DNA from: Streptomyces griseomycini
Lineage (GTDB): Bacteria > Actinomycetota > Actinomycetes > Streptomycetales > Streptomycetaceae
Direction of reading: 5' to 3'
Length of the DNA stretch: 64,000 nucleotides
Assembly: GCF_014203535.1 (NCBI RefSeq)
Contig: NZ_JACHJI010000003.1
Location: forward strand, 103,707-167,706
Shown: piece by piece, positions 17,294-26,204 of the stretch
How positions within the stretch are numbered: the stretch's first letter is position 1
Layout of the letters: each line of letters opens with the position of its first letter
Notes under the pieces: generated by a model
The model's database searches: none
What the model was told of the DNA's origin: nothing
Seen by the model: only the letters and a program-made list of their open reading frames with translations
Translations under genes and position numbers: made by a program

Positions 17294-18751
17294 GTGGCGG
17301 AGGAGCTCCCGGAGACCCCGGAGACCGCTGAGGAAGAGCCGATCAAGCAGCGCAAGAACGGCCTGTACCCGGGCGTGTCCGACGAGCTGGCCGAGAACAT
17401 GAAGAGCGGCTGGGCCGACACCGAGCTGCGCGACCTGGAGCCGATCCCCCAGGCCGCCGAGACCGCCGCCCGCCGCGCCGCGCTGTCCGCCCGCTTCCCG
17501 GGCGAGCGCCTGGTGATCCCCGCGGGCAACCTGAAGACGCGCTCGAACGACACGGAGTACTCCTTCCGCGCCTCGGTCGAGTACGCCTACCTCACCGGCA
17601 ACCAGACCGAGGACGGCGTCCTGGTCCTGGAGCCCGAGGGCGAGGGCCACACCGCGACGATCTACCTCCTGCCGCGCTCCGACCGGGAGAACGGCGAGTT
17701 CTGGCTGGACGGCCAGGGCGAGCTGTGGGTCGGCCGCCGCCACTCCCTCACCGAGGCCGGGAAGCTGTACGGCATCCCCGCCTCCGACGTGCGCGAACTG
17801 GCCGACTCGCTGCGCGAGGCCACCGGCCCGGTGCGCGTCGTGCGCGGCCACGACGCCGGGATCGAGGCGGCACTGACCGACAAGGTCACCGCCGAGCGCG
17901 ACGAGGAGCTGCGCGTCTTCCTCTCCGAGATGCGGCTGGTCAAGGACGACTTCGAGATCGGCGAGCTGCAGAAGGCCGTCGACTCCACCGTGCGCGGCTT
18001 CGAGGACGTCGTGAAGGTCCTCGACAAGGCCGAGGCGACGAGCGAGCGGTACATCGAGGGAACGTTCTTCCTGCGCGCCCGCGTGGAGGGCAACGACGTC
18101 GGCTACGGCTCCATCTGCGCCGCCGGCCCGCACGCCACCACCCTGCACTGGGTGCGCAACGACGGCCCGGTCCGCTCCGGCGACCTGCTGCTGCTCGACG
18201 CGGGCGTGGAGACGCACACGTACTACACGGCCGACGTCACGCGCACGCTGCCGATCAACGGGACGTACAGCGAGCTGCAGAAGAAGATCTACGACGCCGT
18301 GTACGACGCCCAGGAGGCCGGGATCGCGGCGGTGAAGCCGGGTGCCAAGTACCGCGACTTCCACGACGCCGCCCAGCGCGTGCTGGCCGAGCGGCTGGTC
18401 GAGTGGGGTCTGGTCGAGGGTCCGGTGGAGCGGGTGCTGGAGCTGGGCCTGCAGCGCCGCTGGACGCTGCACGGCACCGGTCACATGCTCGGCATGGACG
18501 TCCACGACTGCGCCGCCGCGCGCACCGAGACCTACGTCGACGGCACGCTGGAGCCCGGCATGGTGCTCACGGTCGAACCGGGCCTGTACTTCCAGGCCGA
18601 CGACCTGACCGTGCCCGAGGAGTACCGGGGCATCGGCGTCCGCATCGAGGACGACATCCTGGTCACCGAGGACGGCAACCGGAACCTGAGCGCCGCGCTG
18701 CCCCGTCGGTCGGACGAGGTCGAGGCGTGGATGGCCTCCCTGAGGGGCTGA
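17294..18751 (+). CDS. Xaa-Pro aminopeptidase (M24B)
   Basis: 485 aa. Removes N-terminal residues preceding proline. An aminopeptidase-P N-terminal domain (residues ~60-190) precedes the pita-bread metallopeptidase fold. The five metal ligands are visible: Asp in LLLLDAGVET, Asp in YTADVTRT, His in GTGHMLGMDVHD, Glu in TVEPGLYF and Glu in RIEDDILVTEDGN. Cytoplasmic. I prefer the GTG at 17294 (GAGGAGG 6 bp upstream) to the ATG at 17288, which would abut the ribosome binding site. It converges with the minus-strand ATPase gene. Confidence 0.92.
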   Translation: MAEELPETPETAEEEPIKQRKNGLYPGVSDELAENMKSGWADTELRDLEPIPQAAETAARRAALSARFPGERLVIPAGNLKTRSNDTEYSFRASVEYAYLTGNQTEDGVLVLEPEGEGHTATIYLLPRSDRENGEFWLDGQGELWVGRRHSLTEAGKLYGIPASDVRELADSLREATGPVRVVRGHDAGIEAALTDKVTAERDEELRVFLSEMRLVKDDFEIGELQKAVDSTVRGFEDVVKVLDKAEATSERYIEGTFFLRARVEGNDVGYGSICAAGPHATTLHWVRNDGPVRSGDLLLLDAGVETHTYYTADVTRTLPINGTYSELQKKIYDAVYDAQEAGIAAVKPGAKYRDFHDAAQRVLAERLVEWGLVEGPVERVLELGLQRRWTLHGTGHMLGMDVHDCAAARTETYVDGTLEPGMVLTVEPGLYFQADDLTVPEEYRGIGVRIEDDILVTEDGNRNLSAALPRRSDEVEAWMASLRG

Positions 18752-18833
18752 CGCGCCGGACGGGGACGGCCGGGTGCCCGCGGGTGCCCGGCCGCGGGGG
18801 ACGGCTGCCGGCGCCGTACCGCCACGAGCGGCG

Positions 18834-19325
18834 CTACACCGCCACGAGCGGGGCGTCCTCGCGCCACTTCAGGATCTTGTCGAAGCTCACCACCGCGCCG
18901 CCCCGGCCCGGCTTGTTGCCGATGTGGACGTGGTCGGCCAGCTCCTGGATGAGGCAGAGGCCCCGGCCGTGCTCCGCGTCGAGCGGTGCGGGACAGGCCG
19001 ACGGGCGGGAACGGCCCGCGACGCCCGGGGCGCCCGCGGTCTCCGCGGGGCCGGCGGGGAAGCCGGGGCCCGCGTCGGCGACCTCGATGCGGCACTTCTC
19101 GCCGTCGAGGTAGGCGGTCACCCGGTACGCCTCCGAGCCGCCGCCCCGCGCGGCGTCCCCGCCGTGCTCGACGGCGTTCGCGCACGCCTCGCTGAGGGCG
19201 ACGGAGAGGTCGTAGGAGACGTCGGGGTCGACGCCGGCGGTCTCCATGGTGCCGAGCAGCAGGCGTCGGGCGAGCGGCACGCTCGCGGCATCGCGCCGCA
19301 GATGGAGTGACCACCAGATGCTCAT
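18834..19325 (-). CDS. ATP-binding anti-sigma/regulatory kinase (RsbW-like)
   Basis: 163 aa GHKL ATPase. N box ALSEACANAVEHG, G1 box VADAGPGFP and G2 box EHGRGLCLIQELADHV are all present. A short variable insert (AGPAETAGAPGVAGRSR) sits before G2. It probably phosphorylates an anti-anti-sigma partner or binds a sigma factor; neither is adjacent. The start at the ATG at 19325 reads MSIWWSLHLRRDA. It is the second such kinase in the window. Confidence 0.85.
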   Translation of the reverse strand: MSIWWSLHLRRDAASVPLARRLLLGTMETAGVDPDVSYDLSVALSEACANAVEHGGDAARGGGSEAYRVTAYLDGEKCRIEVADAGPGFPAGPAETAGAPGVAGRSRPSACPAPLDAEHGRGLCLIQELADHVHIGNKPGRGGAVVSFDKILKWREDAPLVAV

Positions 19326-19545
19326 GCTCCAGCCTCCCGGCCGCGGCTCGACATACCGTTACGTATTGCCCTGCGTACTCACTTGTAAGCGTGAAGTTGA
19401 CGTGACACCGCCCATATGGCGGGTGTGTCGCGGAGCCGGCCGGTGTATGCGGGACGGCTCGTGACAGAAGTGACCTTCCGGTCGTACCTCATCTTGCGGA
19501 CCTGCCGTACGGCGACCGGCGGGCCAATGCGATGATGAGCCCGCC

Positions 19546-20358
19546 ATGACTGCCCCCCACGCGCGCATGACACGCTCCGGACGAGCGCTCCGGGTCCTGC
19601 GGGCCGCGGTGTTCGCCGCGGTCTGCGTCGTGCTGGCCGGGGCAGGTCACAGCATCGCCTCCTGCGCCACCGTTCCGCTGTGGACACTGGTCGCCGGGTT
19701 CCTCGTGGCGGTCGCGGTCGCCGCGCCGCTCGCCGGGCGCCCGCGTTCCCTGCCGGTGATCGCGGCGCTGCTGACGGCCGGCCAGACGGCACTGCACACC
19801 TTGTTCGGCCTCGGGCAGCACGGCACCGCCGCACCCCCCGCGGGCGCGTCGTCCGCCCTCTCCGACGCCGCACTGGTCGAGCAGGCCGCGCGGCTGGTGT
19901 GCGGACCCTCCGCGGCGGCGCTCAGCCCCGCGCAGGCCCACCGCATCCTCACCGACGCGCGGATCCACCCGGGCACGGCGCACACCCCGGCGGACGCCCT
20001 GTCCACCACCGCCGGTGCCCCGGCGTCCCTGCTGCCGTCGCTGCCGATGCTGCTCGGCCACGTCCTCGCGGCGATGGCCGCGGGCTGGCTGCTGCGCCGC
20101 GGCGACCTGGCCCTGCTGCGGCTCGCCGAACTGTCGGCGCACGGCGTCGCCGAGGGCGCCCTCGTACGGTCCCTCCGCGCGGCGCTCGCCCTGGTGCGGG
20201 CCCTGCGCGCCGGGCTCCCCGCAGCGCCGGGAGCGGGCCCCCGCGCGCCGCGCACCGCGCTGCTCGCGCCGCCCGCGCTCCGCACCACCGCGCTCCAGCA
20301 CACGGTGATCCGCCGCGGCCCGCCGGCCGCCGCCACCGCACTCGCCCTCGCCGCCTGA
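19546..20358 (+). CDS. Membrane protein at the head of the copper cluster
   Basis: 270 aa. Two N-terminal membrane segments (VLRAAVFAAVCVVLAGAGHSIAS and TLVAGFLVAVAVAAPLAG) and further helices around residues 65-85 and 165-185 make it an integral membrane protein. His and Cys residues close to the membrane face (GAGHSIASC, QTALHTLFGLGQHG) could bind metal, which fits the genes downstream (YcnI, SCO1, PCuAC, CopCD), but this is inference from neighbours. The 225-bp gap to ycnI allows a separate promoter. Confidence 0.7.
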   Translation: MTAPHARMTRSGRALRVLRAAVFAAVCVVLAGAGHSIASCATVPLWTLVAGFLVAVAVAAPLAGRPRSLPVIAALLTAGQTALHTLFGLGQHGTAAPPAGASSALSDAALVEQAARLVCGPSAAALSPAQAHRILTDARIHPGTAHTPADALSTTAGAPASLLPSLPMLLGHVLAAMAAGWLLRRGDLALLRLAELSAHGVAEGALVRSLRAALALVRALRAGLPAAPGAGPRAPRTALLAPPALRTTALQHTVIRRGPPAAATALALAA

Positions 20359-20583
20359 CGCGCCGCGACCGCCACTCCGCCCTCACCGGTTCCCCGGTCG
20401 AGGAGGCCGAGAGGGGGACGCCGGCGTGCGGCACGCGCGCGTGCGTCCGGTTCCACCGCGCCCGAGTCCTCCCGTGCGCATCCCTCCGTGGAGATCCCTC
20501 CGGGGAGACCGGGAGATCTCCTCGCCACGGGCGCGTGTCCCTCACCGTCAGCGAACCATCGACCGAAGCGGAGTGCTTCTGCC

Positions 20584-21333
20584 ATGAAGGCTTCCCGTAT
20601 CGCCGCCGTCGGCGCCGCCGCCGGCGCCGCCGTCCTCGCCGTGTCCACCCCCTGCTTCGCGCACGTCAGCGTGCAGCCCGAGGGGGAGGCCGCCAAGGGC
20701 GGTTACGCGGTGGTCAACTTCAAGGTCCCCAACGAGCGGGACAACGCCTCGACCACCAAGCTCGAGGTCACCTTCCCCACGGACCACCCGCTGGCCTCCG
20801 TGATGCCGCAGCCGGTCCAGGGCTGGGACATCGAGGTCACCAAGTCCGAGCTGGACAAGCCGCTCGAGATGCACGGCAAGAAGATCAACGAGGCCGTCAC
20901 CAAGGTCACCTGGACCGCCGACGGCGACGGCATCGAGCCCGGCTTCTTCCAGAAGTTCCCGGTGTCCGTCGGCACGCTGCCCGAGGACGCGGACGAACTC
21001 GTCTTCAAGGCCCTGCAGACGTACTCCAACAAGGAGGTCGTCCGCTGGATCGAGGTGCCGCAGGAGGGCCAGGAGGAGCCCGAGCACCCGGCGCCCGTCC
21101 TCGCGCTGTCGGCGGCCTCGGAGGACTCCCACGGCGCCTCGGACGACGACGGGGCCGAGGACGGCGCCGGGTCCGCCGAGAACGCCGCCGCCGAGAACAC
21201 CACGGCGTCCGGCTCCGGCGACTCCGGCGGCACGGACACCACCGCACGCGTCCTGGGCGGCGCCGGCATCGTCATCGGTGCCGCGGGCGTCGCCTACGGC
21301 GTACTGGCCGGACGTCGGCGCACCTCCGCCTGA
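20584..21333 (+). CDS. YcnI-type copper-binding protein (DUF1775)
   Basis: 249 aa. Signal peptide of ~26 residues ending STPCFA; the mature protein would start HVSVQPEGEA. An N-terminal His is the copper ligand described for YcnI of Bacillus. The beta-sandwich domain (residues 27-165) includes PQPVQGWDIEV with the conserved Trp. An acidic/Ser/Gly linker (~175-218) follows, then a membrane helix (ARVLGGAGIVIGAAGVAYGVL) and a basic tail. So it is a cell-surface protein anchored at its C-terminus. ATG at 20584. A large hairpin separates it from the SCO1 gene. Confidence 0.88.
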   Translation: MKASRIAAVGAAAGAAVLAVSTPCFAHVSVQPEGEAAKGGYAVVNFKVPNERDNASTTKLEVTFPTDHPLASVMPQPVQGWDIEVTKSELDKPLEMHGKKINEAVTKVTWTADGDGIEPGFFQKFPVSVGTLPEDADELVFKALQTYSNKEVVRWIEVPQEGQEEPEHPAPVLALSAASEDSHGASDDDGAEDGAGSAENAAAENTTASGSGDSGGTDTTARVLGGAGIVIGAAGVAYGVLAGRRRTSA

Positions 21334-21350
21334 CCCCGTCCTCTTCCCCA

Positions 21351-21400
21351 CGGCGCGCACCGGGCCGGCCACGGCCCCCGTGGCCTCCCGGTGCGCGCCG
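21351..21400 (+). terminator. Long two-part hairpin between ycnI and SCO1 genes
   Basis: A perfect 14-bp outer stem (CGGCGCGCACCGGG and complement) encloses a second 8-bp perfect stem (GGCCACGG/CCGTGGCC) with a 3-nt loop. It lies 17 nt after the ycnI stop and 28 nt before the SCO1 ATG, and may terminate or attenuate transcription or stabilise the upstream mRNA. Confidence 0.75.
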
Positions 21401-21428
21401 GAGCACCTCACCCTTCAGGACACCTCTC

Positions 21429-22085
21429 ATGCGCAAGAAGACCTTCGCGGCGGCCGCCCTGCTCGCCGCCGCCTCCCTGACCCTCTCGGCCTGCGGCAGC
21501 AACGACGGCGGCAGCGGCGACCCCGTCGCCGTGGTCTCCGAGGAGGCCGGCTCCGACAAGGCGGCCACCGTGCTCGACAAGCCGTTCGAGAAGCCGGACC
21601 TCGTCCTCACCGACACGAACGGCGAGGAGTACGACTTCCGCGAGGAGACCGCGGGCAGGCCCACGCTGATCTACTTCGGCTACACGCACTGCCCCGACGT
21701 CTGCCCGCTGACGATGAACAACATCGCGGTGGCCAAGAAGCAGCTGCCCCAGGACCAGCAGGACGAGCTGCGGATCGTGTTCGTCACCACCGACCCGGAG
21801 CGGGACACCCCCGCCGCGCTCGGCAAGTGGCTCAAGGGCATCGACTCCCAGGTCGTCGGGCTGACCGGGGACTTCGCCACCGTCCAGGCCGGCGCCCGCA
21901 CCCTCGGCATCTCGATCGACCCGCCGCGCAAGGACGACAAGGGCAAGGTCGTCTCCGACCACGGCACCCAGGTCATCGCCTTCTCCCCGAAGACCGACGG
22001 CGGTTACGTCCTCTACGGCGAGGACGCCACCGTCGAGGACTACGCCGAGGACCTCCCCAAGATCATCGAGGGTGAGAACCCGTGA
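21429..22085 (+). CDS. SCO1/SenC family copper chaperone lipoprotein
   Basis: 218 aa. A lipoprotein signal (LLAAASLTLSAC) puts lipidated Cys at residue ~21. The thioredoxin-like domain has the copper motif HCPDVCP (CxxxC) near residue 95 and the third ligand His in DHGTQVIAF near 178. It delivers copper to the Cu-A centre of cytochrome oxidase and/or keeps its Cys reduced, outside the membrane. The stop overlaps the GTG of the PCuAC gene by 4 nt, which indicates translational coupling. Confidence 0.92.
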   Translation: MRKKTFAAAALLAAASLTLSACGSNDGGSGDPVAVVSEEAGSDKAATVLDKPFEKPDLVLTDTNGEEYDFREETAGRPTLIYFGYTHCPDVCPLTMNNIAVAKKQLPQDQQDELRIVFVTTDPERDTPAALGKWLKGIDSQVVGLTGDFATVQAGARTLGISIDPPRKDDKGKVVSDHGTQVIAFSPKTDGGYVLYGEDATVEDYAEDLPKIIEGENP

Positions 22086-22606
22086 GGCTCCGTGCGGCCT
22101 CGACCCTGGTCGTCGCCGGAGCGCTGGCCCTGGCCGGGTGCGGCGACCCGGACGGCTCGGGCTCCGGCGGCGGCACCGCGGAGCTGTCCGTCGGCTCGGC
22201 CTACATGCCGCAGCCGGTGTCGGACATCGCGGCCGGTTTCCTCACCATCACCAACGAGGGCGACGCGGCGGACCGGCTGACCTCCGTCAGCAGCGACGTC
22301 GCCGGCCAGGTCACCGTGCACGAGACCGTCGACGGCGCCATGCAGGAGGTCGACGGACTCGACATCCCGGCCCACGGGAGCCTGGTGCTGGAGAGCGGCG
22401 GCAACCACCTGATGTTCGAGCAGCTGAAGCGGAAGCCGAAGCAGGGTCAGAAGGTCTCCGTCGAGCTGCGCTTCGACCGGTCCGACCCCGTCACGGTCGA
22501 GATCCCGGTGAAACCCGCCACCTACACGCCGAAGGCCGGACACGGCACCGGGCAGGACACCGGACACGACACCGCGCACAAGACCGGACACGAGACCGGA
22601 CACTGA
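22082..22606 (+). CDS. PCuAC-type periplasmic/extracellular copper chaperone
   Basis: 174 aa. Lipoprotein signal (GALALAGC). The copper-binding set H...M...H.M is visible: His in VTVHET, Met in GAMQEV, then GGNHLMF. The C-terminus (about 150-174) is an unusual His-rich tail (repeats of TGHDTAH type) that could add metal capacity. It works with SCO1 in Cu-A assembly. It overlaps the SCO1 gene by 4 nt and ends 13 nt before the CopCD gene, so the three are one operon. Confidence 0.9.
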   Translation: MRLRAASTLVVAGALALAGCGDPDGSGSGGGTAELSVGSAYMPQPVSDIAAGFLTITNEGDAADRLTSVSSDVAGQVTVHETVDGAMQEVDGLDIPAHGSLVLESGGNHLMFEQLKRKPKQGQKVSVELRFDRSDPVTVEIPVKPATYTPKAGHGTGQDTGHDTAHKTGHETGH

Positions 22607-22619
22607 GGGAGACACCCCC

Positions 22620-24818
22620 GTGACCCAGACCATCGCCCCCCGCGTGCGGACCCTGGTGCTGCTGTTCCTGGCCGTCGCCGGCGCGCTCCTGGCCGGAGCC
22701 GCTCCCGCCTCCGCGCACGCCGCGCTGACCGGGAGCGATCCGCGGCAGGGGGCAGTGGTGGACCGGGCTCCCACCCGGGTCTCGCTCACCTTCTCCGAAC
22801 CGATCGCGGTGAGCGACGACGCCGTTCGCGTGCTCGACCCCAAGGGCAAGCGGGTCGACAAGGGCGCCCCGGCCAACCCGAGCGGCACCACGTACTCCGT
22901 GCAGTTGCTCAGCGGGCTGCCCGACGGCACGTACACCGTGGCCTACCAGGTGGTGTCGGCGGACAGTCACCCCGTCGCCGGTGCCTTCACCTTCTCCGTC
23001 GGCGCCCCCTCCGAGACCTCCGTCCCGGTCTCCGCCCAGGCCGCCGACGACGGGCCGGTCGGATGGCTGTACGGCTTCGGCCGGTACGTGTCGTACGCCG
23101 GGTTCGTCGTCATGGTGGGCGGGGCCGCCTTCGTCCTCGCCTGCTGGCCGCGCGGCTCCGGAGTGCGGGCGGTGCAGCGGCTGGTCGTCTCCGGATGGCT
23201 CGCGCTCACCGCGGCCACGCTCGCGCTGCTGCTCCTGCGCGGCTCGTACACCAGCTCCGGGAAGGTCGGCGACGTCTTCGACCTGACGCTGCTCGGGGAC
23301 GTGCTCCAGACCAAGACCGGCGCGTCGCTGGTGTCCCGGCTGCTGCTGCTCGCCGCGGCCGCGCTGTTCATCGCGGTGCTGTTCGGGGCGTACGAGAAGC
23401 GGGAGGACGAGGAGAGGCGGGACCTGACCTTCGGGCTGGCGATCGGGGGTGCGGTCGTGGCGGCCGGGATCGCCGCGAGCTGGGCCATGTCCGAGCACGC
23501 CTCCCAGGGGCTCCAGGCGGGGATCGCCATGCCGGTCGACGTCGTCCACCTGCTGGCCGTCGCCGCCTGGCTCGGCGGGCTCACCGCCCTGCTCGTCGCG
23601 CTCTACCGGGCGCCCGCCGACAGCCCGGTCGACCGGGTCGCCGTGCAGCGGTTCTCGCGGCTCGCGTTCGGCAGCGTGGTCGCGCTCGTCGCCACCGGGA
23701 CCTACCAGTCCTGGCGGCAGCTCGGCTCCTGGTCGGCGTTCACCGACACCCGGTACGGGCAGCTGCTGCTGGTCAAGATCGGGATCGTCGTGGTGCTGGT
23801 CGCGATCGCCTCCGTCTCGCGGCGGTGGACGGCGCGGCTGGCGCAGGCGCCGGCGGTGGCCTCCCGGGACGGGGAGGAGCGGAAGGAGCCCGCGGGTGCC
23901 GTGTCCGCGAAGCGGCCCGGCGCGGGGCGGACCGCGGCCGCCGGGCACGGAGCCGCCGGGACCGAGGAGGCCGGGACCGAGGAGGCCGGGACCGGGAAGG
24001 CCGGGGCCGGGGAAGGAACCGGTACGGGAGGGAGCGCCGGAACCGGTGAGGAAGCCGGGTCCGGTGGGTCGGCCGGGCACGGCGGGAGCACCGGCGCCGG
24101 AGGCCCGGCCGCATCCGGGAAGGAGGCCGGGCACGGAAAGCGGACCGGCCCCGGGGAGGAGACCGGGGCCGAGGACCGGGCCGGGACCGTGAAGTCGGCC
24201 GGGACCGGCCGGCAGGGCGGGGCGGGTTCCGCGCGGGCCGCCCAGCTCGCCCGGCAGCGGGCCGCGATGGAGACCGCCCGGCAGAAGCGGCTGCGGGACG
24301 CCGACCCGAACCGCTTCGGTCTGCGCCGCTCCGTGCTCGCCGAGACGGGCGTCGCCGTCGTCCTGCTCGCCGTCACCACCGTGCTGACGCAGACCGAGCC
24401 GGGGCGCACGGAACAGGAGGCCCAGGCGGCCGCCTCCGTCTCGTCCTCGTCGTCCGCCGCGCCCGGCCGGGCCACCGGTGCGGTGACCCTGAACATGCCG
24501 TTCGACACCGGTGGCGAGAACGGCGAGGGCGTCGTCACGATCGACCTCGCCCCCGCGCGGGTGGGCGACAACGACCTGCACGTCTACGTCGAGAGCACGG
24601 ACGGCGAGGCCTTCGACGTCCCCGAGGTGAAGGTCGCCTTCACCCTCTCCGCCGAGGACATCGGCCCCCTGCCGGTCGTCCCCGACCGCATCACCACCGG
24701 ACACTGGTCGGCGAGCGGCGTGCAGATCCCCATGGCGGGCGACTGGAAGATCGAGGTGACCGTGCGGACGTCCGACATCGACCAGGTGACCGTCTCCAAG
24801 AACGCGAAGATCGGCTGA
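22620..24818 (+). CDS. CopC-CopD copper resistance fusion protein
   Basis: 732 aa. After the signal peptide the mature CopC domain starts HAALTGSDPRQG (N-terminal His as copper ligand), with SADSHPVAGAFTF as second site. From ~145 to ~400 there are about eight membrane helices of the CopD type (WAMSEHASQG and VVHLLAVAAWLGGL carry His). A ~110-residue Gly/Glu/Ala/Thr linker (about 425-540) is low complexity. Another helix (~565-585) and a C-terminal extracellular YtkA-like beta domain (VTLNMPFDTGGENGEG to the end) follow. Probable copper uptake or handling. Start GTG at 22620. Confidence 0.9.
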   Translation: MTQTIAPRVRTLVLLFLAVAGALLAGAAPASAHAALTGSDPRQGAVVDRAPTRVSLTFSEPIAVSDDAVRVLDPKGKRVDKGAPANPSGTTYSVQLLSGLPDGTYTVAYQVVSADSHPVAGAFTFSVGAPSETSVPVSAQAADDGPVGWLYGFGRYVSYAGFVVMVGGAAFVLACWPRGSGVRAVQRLVVSGWLALTAATLALLLLRGSYTSSGKVGDVFDLTLLGDVLQTKTGASLVSRLLLLAAAALFIAVLFGAYEKREDEERRDLTFGLAIGGAVVAAGIAASWAMSEHASQGLQAGIAMPVDVVHLLAVAAWLGGLTALLVALYRAPADSPVDRVAVQRFSRLAFGSVVALVATGTYQSWRQLGSWSAFTDTRYGQLLLVKIGIVVVLVAIASVSRRWTARLAQAPAVASRDGEERKEPAGAVSAKRPGAGRTAAAGHGAAGTEEAGTEEAGTGKAGAGEGTGTGGSAGTGEEAGSGGSAGHGGSTGAGGPAASGKEAGHGKRTGPGEETGAEDRAGTVKSAGTGRQGGAGSARAAQLARQRAAMETARQKRLRDADPNRFGLRRSVLAETGVAVVLLAVTTVLTQTEPGRTEQEAQAAASVSSSSSAAPGRATGAVTLNMPFDTGGENGEGVVTIDLAPARVGDNDLHVYVESTDGEAFDVPEVKVAFTLSAEDIGPLPVVPDRITTGHWSASGVQIPMAGDWKIEVTVRTSDIDQVTVSKNAKIG

Positions 24819-24824
24819 ACCACC

Positions 24825-26123
24825 ATGGCTGACCAGTCCATTCCGCAGGCCCGCACCCCGGAGGCGCCCCGGGAGGGGGCCGTCGCACAGACCACCGGGA
24901 CCGCGGGGAAGGGCATGTCCCGGCGCCGGCTGCTCGGCACCGTCGGCGCCACCGGGCTCGTGCTCGGCGCGGCGGGCGGGGCGGCCGCGGGACACGCGGC
25001 GGCGCCCGCCGGGGCCACTCCGCTGACCTCGGTGGGCACCGGGCGGGTGATGTTCCACGGGAAACACCAGCCCGGCATCACCGAAGGTCTCCAGGCCCGC
25101 GGCCATCTGATCGCCTTCGACCTTGCGCCCGGCGCCGGCCGCAAGGAGGCGGCCGCCCTGCTGCGCCGTTGGTCGGACACGGCCCGCCGGCTGATGGCGG
25201 GTGAGCCGAGCGGCCAGGACGACACCGGTGTGGCCCGGGACGCCGGCCCGTCCTCGCTGACCCTCACCTTCGGTTTCGGCCACAGCTTCTTCGCGCGCAC
25301 CGGCCTGGAGAAGCAGCGCCCGGTCGCCCTGGACCCGCTGCCCGACTTCTCCTCCGACCGCCTCGACAAGGCGCGCAGCAACGGCGACCTGTGGGTGCAG
25401 ATCGGTGCCGACGACGCCCTCGTGGCCTTCCACGCCCTGCGTGCCGTCCAGAAGGACGCGGGGTCGGCCGCCCGGGTGCGCTGGCAGATGAACGGCTTCA
25501 ACCGTTCACCGGGCGCCACCGCCCACCCCATGACCGCCCGCAACCTGATGGGCCAGGTCGACGGCACCCGCAACCCCAAGCCCGCCGACTCCGACTTCGA
25601 CCGGCGGATCTTCGTCCCGGAGGAGGGCGAGCCCGCCTGGATGGCGAACGGTTCCTACGTCGTCGTCCGCCGTATCCGCATGCTGCTGGACGACTGGGAG
25701 AAGCTCCCGCTCAAGGAGCAGGAGAACGTCATCGGGCGCCGCAAGTCCGACGGAGCGCCGCTGTCCGGGGGCACCGAGACCTCCGAGATGGACCTGGAGA
25801 AGACGGACGCCGAGGGAAACCTGGTCGTCCCCTTCAACGCCCACGCCAGGATCACCCGCCCCGACCAGAACGGCGGCGCGGCGATGCTCCGGCGCCCGTT
25901 CTCGTACCACGACGGCATCGACGCGGACGGTGTGCCGGACGCGGGTCTGCTGTTCATCTGCTGGCAGGCCGATCCGCTGCGCGGCTTCGTGCCGGTGCAG
26001 CGGAAGCTGGACCGGGGCGACGCCCTGACGCCGTTCGTACGGCACGAGGCGAGCGGACTGTTCGCGGTGCCGGGCGGAGCGGCGGAGGGCGAGTATGTGG
26101 GGCAGCGGCTGCTCGAGGGGTGA
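24825..26123 (+). CDS. Tat-exported DyP-type haem peroxidase (EfeB-like)
   Basis: 432 aa. Twin-arginine signal (MSRRRLLGTVGATGLVLG, from residue ~30) after an N-terminal extension, so folded export with haem. The family motif GQVDGTRNP (GxxDG, distal Asp) is near residue 245, and the proximal haem His is probably in SYHDGIDADG. C-terminal LLFICWQADPLRGFVPVQRKL is conserved. It starts 6 nt after the CopCD gene, so it belongs to the same transcript. Some DyP proteins act with iron or copper transport and radical-oxidase systems; the precise role here is inference. Confidence 0.92.
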   Translation: MADQSIPQARTPEAPREGAVAQTTGTAGKGMSRRRLLGTVGATGLVLGAAGGAAAGHAAAPAGATPLTSVGTGRVMFHGKHQPGITEGLQARGHLIAFDLAPGAGRKEAAALLRRWSDTARRLMAGEPSGQDDTGVARDAGPSSLTLTFGFGHSFFARTGLEKQRPVALDPLPDFSSDRLDKARSNGDLWVQIGADDALVAFHALRAVQKDAGSAARVRWQMNGFNRSPGATAHPMTARNLMGQVDGTRNPKPADSDFDRRIFVPEEGEPAWMANGSYVVVRRIRMLLDDWEKLPLKEQENVIGRRKSDGAPLSGGTETSEMDLEKTDAEGNLVVPFNAHARITRPDQNGGAAMLRRPFSYHDGIDADGVPDAGLLFICWQADPLRGFVPVQRKLDRGDALTPFVRHEASGLFAVPGGAAEGEYVGQRLLEG

Positions 26124-26204
26124 GAACCGTCCCGCGTCACCCTCCGGGGGCCCCGGGAACGCATCCGGGGCCGTCACCGACGCGGGTCGCATTAGGGTGA
26201 GGTC

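Noticed and set aside
22491..25433. Very long open frame opposite the copper genes (minus strand)
   Set aside because: It mirrors the coding strand of PCuAC, CopCD and DyP genes. Its translation is compositionally odd (Gly/Arg/Pro-rich) with no domains, an artefact of high G+C.
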